The notes beneath the pieces were generated by a model. That model worked only from the letters and a program-made list of their open reading frames with translations. It was not told the origin of the DNA and did no database searches. A DNA stretch of 64,000 nucleotides from Lycium barbarum. Its lineage: Eukaryota; Streptophyta; Magnoliopsida; Solanales; Solanaceae. The stretch lies in the NCBI RefSeq assembly GCF_019175385.1, contig NC_083345.1, positions 114,810,480-114,874,479 of the forward strand. The letters run 5' to 3'. Position numbers and translations under genes: made by a program. Positions 61,629 to 64,000 of the stretch are shown in pieces (the stretch's first letter is position 1; each line of letters begins with the position of its first letter).

Positions 61629-62147
61629 TGCAGCCAAGGAACTGATAAAATTTTACAGTAGAGAAAATATGTTTTTTTTTTCTGTTTCCCATTAGATATA
61701 ATTTTAAAAAGATTCAGAGAAATTTGAGGGGAAAGCTACAAATGGAATGAAAAACAGGCGGCTTTTCGTGTCAGGTAACTTGTAAACAAATACTAGTACT
61801 GCATTATGATTTTGTGAAAGTAAAAGCATTAATCAACTGCATGTATACAAAAAGCAACAAAGAAATACTTTTTGTTTATATGTTGAAAAGATGTTAGCTG
61901 AATAAGGAAAGAAAAAATTTCTCATAAAGCTGTTCGAAATCAGTTCATTTAATGAAAGGGACAGAATGAAATGTTCGGGGTTATCAAAAATGTGTTACAC
62001 ATACGAAGAACTTTAGTCATAATATTTGGAGCTACCTACTTGTGTGAGATTAAAAAAAGCCTTACGCAATTATTAATACTATTAATTACTCCCTCCGTAT
62101 CAATTTAAGTGTATTAATTTGACTGAGCCCGGAGCTTAAAAAAGTAA

Positions 62148-62250
62148 GGATTTAGTAGCTCAGTTGATTGGCTAACTGAACTTTCACTTTATTGGTGAGC
62201 GTTCGAATTCCCACATTGTAATCTCCTTCCCCACCCCCATATAATAAAAA
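62148..62250 (+). mobile_element. tRNA-derived SINE-like sequence
   Basis: A-box-like tagctcagttgattggctaa and B-box-like gagcgttcgaattccc, 30-35 bases apart, followed by an A-rich tail (aataaaaaaaaag). Looks like a SINE 5' end, not a working tRNA. Confidence 0.6.
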
Positions 62251-62284
62251 AAAAGTTTTAAAAAAAAGAGCCTGAAGCTTAAAA

Positions 62285-62720
62285 AATAAAGGATCATTTG
62301 CACGATTGCCCTTCAAAGGCACTGGTCTTTAATTTTTGTCCTTCACCCAAAGCCTCGAGGTCCTGGGTTCAAACCCCGACTCAAAAAAAAAATGACAAGG
62401 CAAAGTTCCGTAGCAAAATTAGGCCTATTCAGACAAAAGTTGAGCCTTAAGGCGGAATTTTACAAAATTTCAATTGAATAAAAAAAAAAAATTAACTTAA
62501 TGCAAAACTCTACTTGCCTTCAGGTATAAGACAAAACTCTGTCCTTAAGATAGAGTTTTGTCATGCCTGAACGTAGGAAAACTCTGCTTGATCAGGTAGA
62601 GTTTGCAGTCAAACTCTGCCTGATCAGGCAAAGTTTCAAACTTTACCTTAAGATAGAGTTTGCCTCAATTTTTGCCCGAACGTACCAAAACTTTATCTTG
62701 CGAATTCAAATTCTACCTTG
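62285..62720. mobile_element. Fold-back element related to 45,565-50,088
   Basis: Shares cactggtctttaatttttg(t/c)ccttc and tgggttcaaaccccgactc with the larger fold-back element, and has its own palindromes (aaaactctgtccttaagatagagtttt; ctctgcctgatcaggcaaag). Ends are not clear. Confidence 0.5.
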
Positions 62721-62831
62721 CAAATTATTTTTCAAAGTTGAAAGATGGAATGAGAAACAGGGGATTTTTTTATGTCAGGGGACTGTGTGAGAGACAATAC
62801 TAGCATGATTCTGTGAAGTAAAGCATTAAGA

Positions 62832-63028
62832 GCCCATTTGGCTAAGCTTATAAGCTGCTGAAAACAGCTTATAAGCTGTTTTTAGTTTTTTTGTGTGTTT
62901 GACTGACCAGCTTATAAGTCATTTTGTGCTTCAAATAAGCCCAAAAAATTATTTGGACCCGTTTGGCTTAGCTTAAAAAAAGCAGCTTATAAACTGTTTT
63001 CAGCTTATCAGCTTCCAAATAGGCTCAA
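62832..63028. mobile_element. MITE related to 42,821-43,175
   Basis: Inverted ends gagcccatttggctaagctt and agcttccaaataggctc, with further pairing of aaaacagcttataagctg. Possibly two nested copies, since a second cccgtttggcttagctt start occurs at 62,958. Confidence 0.6.
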
Positions 63029-64000
63029 ACAGTTTATAAACTACTTTTTTTAAGTTCACTCTAAAGTATTGACTTTGATGATTACAAAAAGCAACAAAGT
63101 AATATGTTTTGTTATAGTATAGAAAAAATGTTAGCTGAAGAAGGAAGGAAAGAAAATTTCTCATAAAGCTGGTCAAAATTTAATTTGCTTTAATTTTTCT
63201 GTAGAGAAAAGTTTTTTTTTTTTTTTTTTGCTTTCCATTGGACATAAATGAAAGAAATTAGGGGAAACTTGAATAGAGTTGTACGGAAATTTGATGAAAG
63301 CTACAAATGGAATGTAAAACAGGGGATTTTTTTTATGTCAGGGGACTGTGGGAGCCAATACTATGAAATAAAACATTAATGTGTTATTCAGTACTAAGGC
63401 TATTTTTCTTTGTCAGCAAATGGAACATTTTTATGGTTCACTTAGATGATAGTTAATAATACCCCGGCGTCTTCAAACTTCACACTTATGTCCCTATTTG
63501 GATGGAAATTCCCAAATCTTCTCAAATTACCCAATTTCAAAAAAAATTACCCACTTTTTTTGTTGACTTGCCCCGCCCAACCCGCCTATCATCATCATTA
63601 AGCTCTAGCTTCATCTTCTTCCATGTAAAAAAAAAAAAAAGCAAGAACACACCCAAATGATAAAATCTCAAAACTCACCTCAAATTTAATCTTTAAATCC
63701 AACTCCAAATCTTGGTGCACAAAACTCACCTCAAATTTAATCTTTATATCCAACTCCAAATGAGATGAGTAATGAATAATGAGTTGATTCAAATAGAAAC
63801 ACTTAAGATTTCAAATATTAGTCTCAAATTCAAGTTGATTCTATTTTAACACTTTATCAAACAAAGATCATCAAATGAATTTCAATCATGGTCCTTGCAA
63901 ATTGAATCATTTATTCATATAATATATTTAACAAGAAAATACTCCAAATATTTCAAATCTTTATTTTTTAGCGACAGCTCCAATAGCTGATTCTTACAAG

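Larger units (their letters stand above)
61629..64000. other. R1 upstream region: repeated REM 5' flanks and mobile DNA
   Basis: Three copies of the REM 5' flank are visible: 61,640-61,790, 62,736-62,830 and 63,120-63,370, each with gctacaaatggaatg or gatggaatgagaaacagggg and a following tgtcagg. Also present are a SINE-like sequence (62,148-62,250), a fold-back sequence (62,285-62,720) and a MITE (62,832-63,028). A 55-bp duplication (caaaactcacctcaaattta) lies at 63,667-63,762. No coding exon is seen to the right of R1. Confidence 0.6.

Overview
The window is nuclear DNA from a flowering plant, most likely a member of the Solanaceae. The evidence is a 23-kb Ogre/Tat-type Ty3-gypsy retrotransposon, Solanaceae-style SINE and MITE debris, GT-AG introns, and plant-specific B3-domain genes of the REM type. 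Every gene model here was read by eye; no database search or alignment program was used.

Left part (1-26,985), transposons. A decayed Mutator-like (MULE) transposase gene lies at 24,039-26,869 on the + strand. A second copy of part of it fills 1-699, with only two base differences seen. Between the copies sits an Ogre element on the minus strand (762-24,038). It has two LTRs of about 5 kb that differ at roughly eight bases plus indels, a primer-binding site, a polypurine tract, the extra ORF1 typical of Ogre, a gag gene broken by stops and a frameshift, a protease with a G-patch, a spliceable 179-bp intron, and an intact 1140-residue RT/RNase H/integrase ORF. Two minisatellite arrays lie between pol and the 3' LTR. 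The left edge is abnormal: 63 bp of PBS and leader sequence continue outward beyond the 3' LTR and then join the MULE copy.

Middle and right part (28,156-61,628), three tandem REM/B3 genes, all on the minus strand. I call them R3 (28,156-34,726), R2 (36,369-42,682) and R1 (50,709-61,628). Each starts with a short exon encoding MK(V/I)xPKKPxFFKPI and a B3-encoding second exon, followed by repeated exon pairs that each encode one further B3 domain. Every exon pair begins and ends in phase 1, so the pairs can be multiplied without breaking the frame. R3 predicts 3 B3 domains, R2 predicts 4, and R1 predicts 7 plus one relic. The spliced models are exact multiples of three (394, 514 and 948 codons including the stop). 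These proteins would be nuclear DNA-binding factors; their targets cannot be read from the sequence.

The R2-R1 spacer (42,683-50,708) is filled by mobile DNA: a Tourist-like MITE, a TIR element carrying seven 192-bp tandem repeats and palindromic termini related to the MULE end, and a fold-back element interrupted by a 3.27-kb solo LTR with a perfect 5-bp target duplication. Upstream of R1 (61,629-64,000) there are repeated copies of the REM 5' flank, mixed with SINE, MITE and fold-back sequence.

The most unusual observations are the phase-symmetric amplification of B3 modules, an array of 30/32-bp micro-exon cassettes in intron 1 of R2, and the Ogre 3' LTR that carries its own PBS and leader between two long copies of the MULE.
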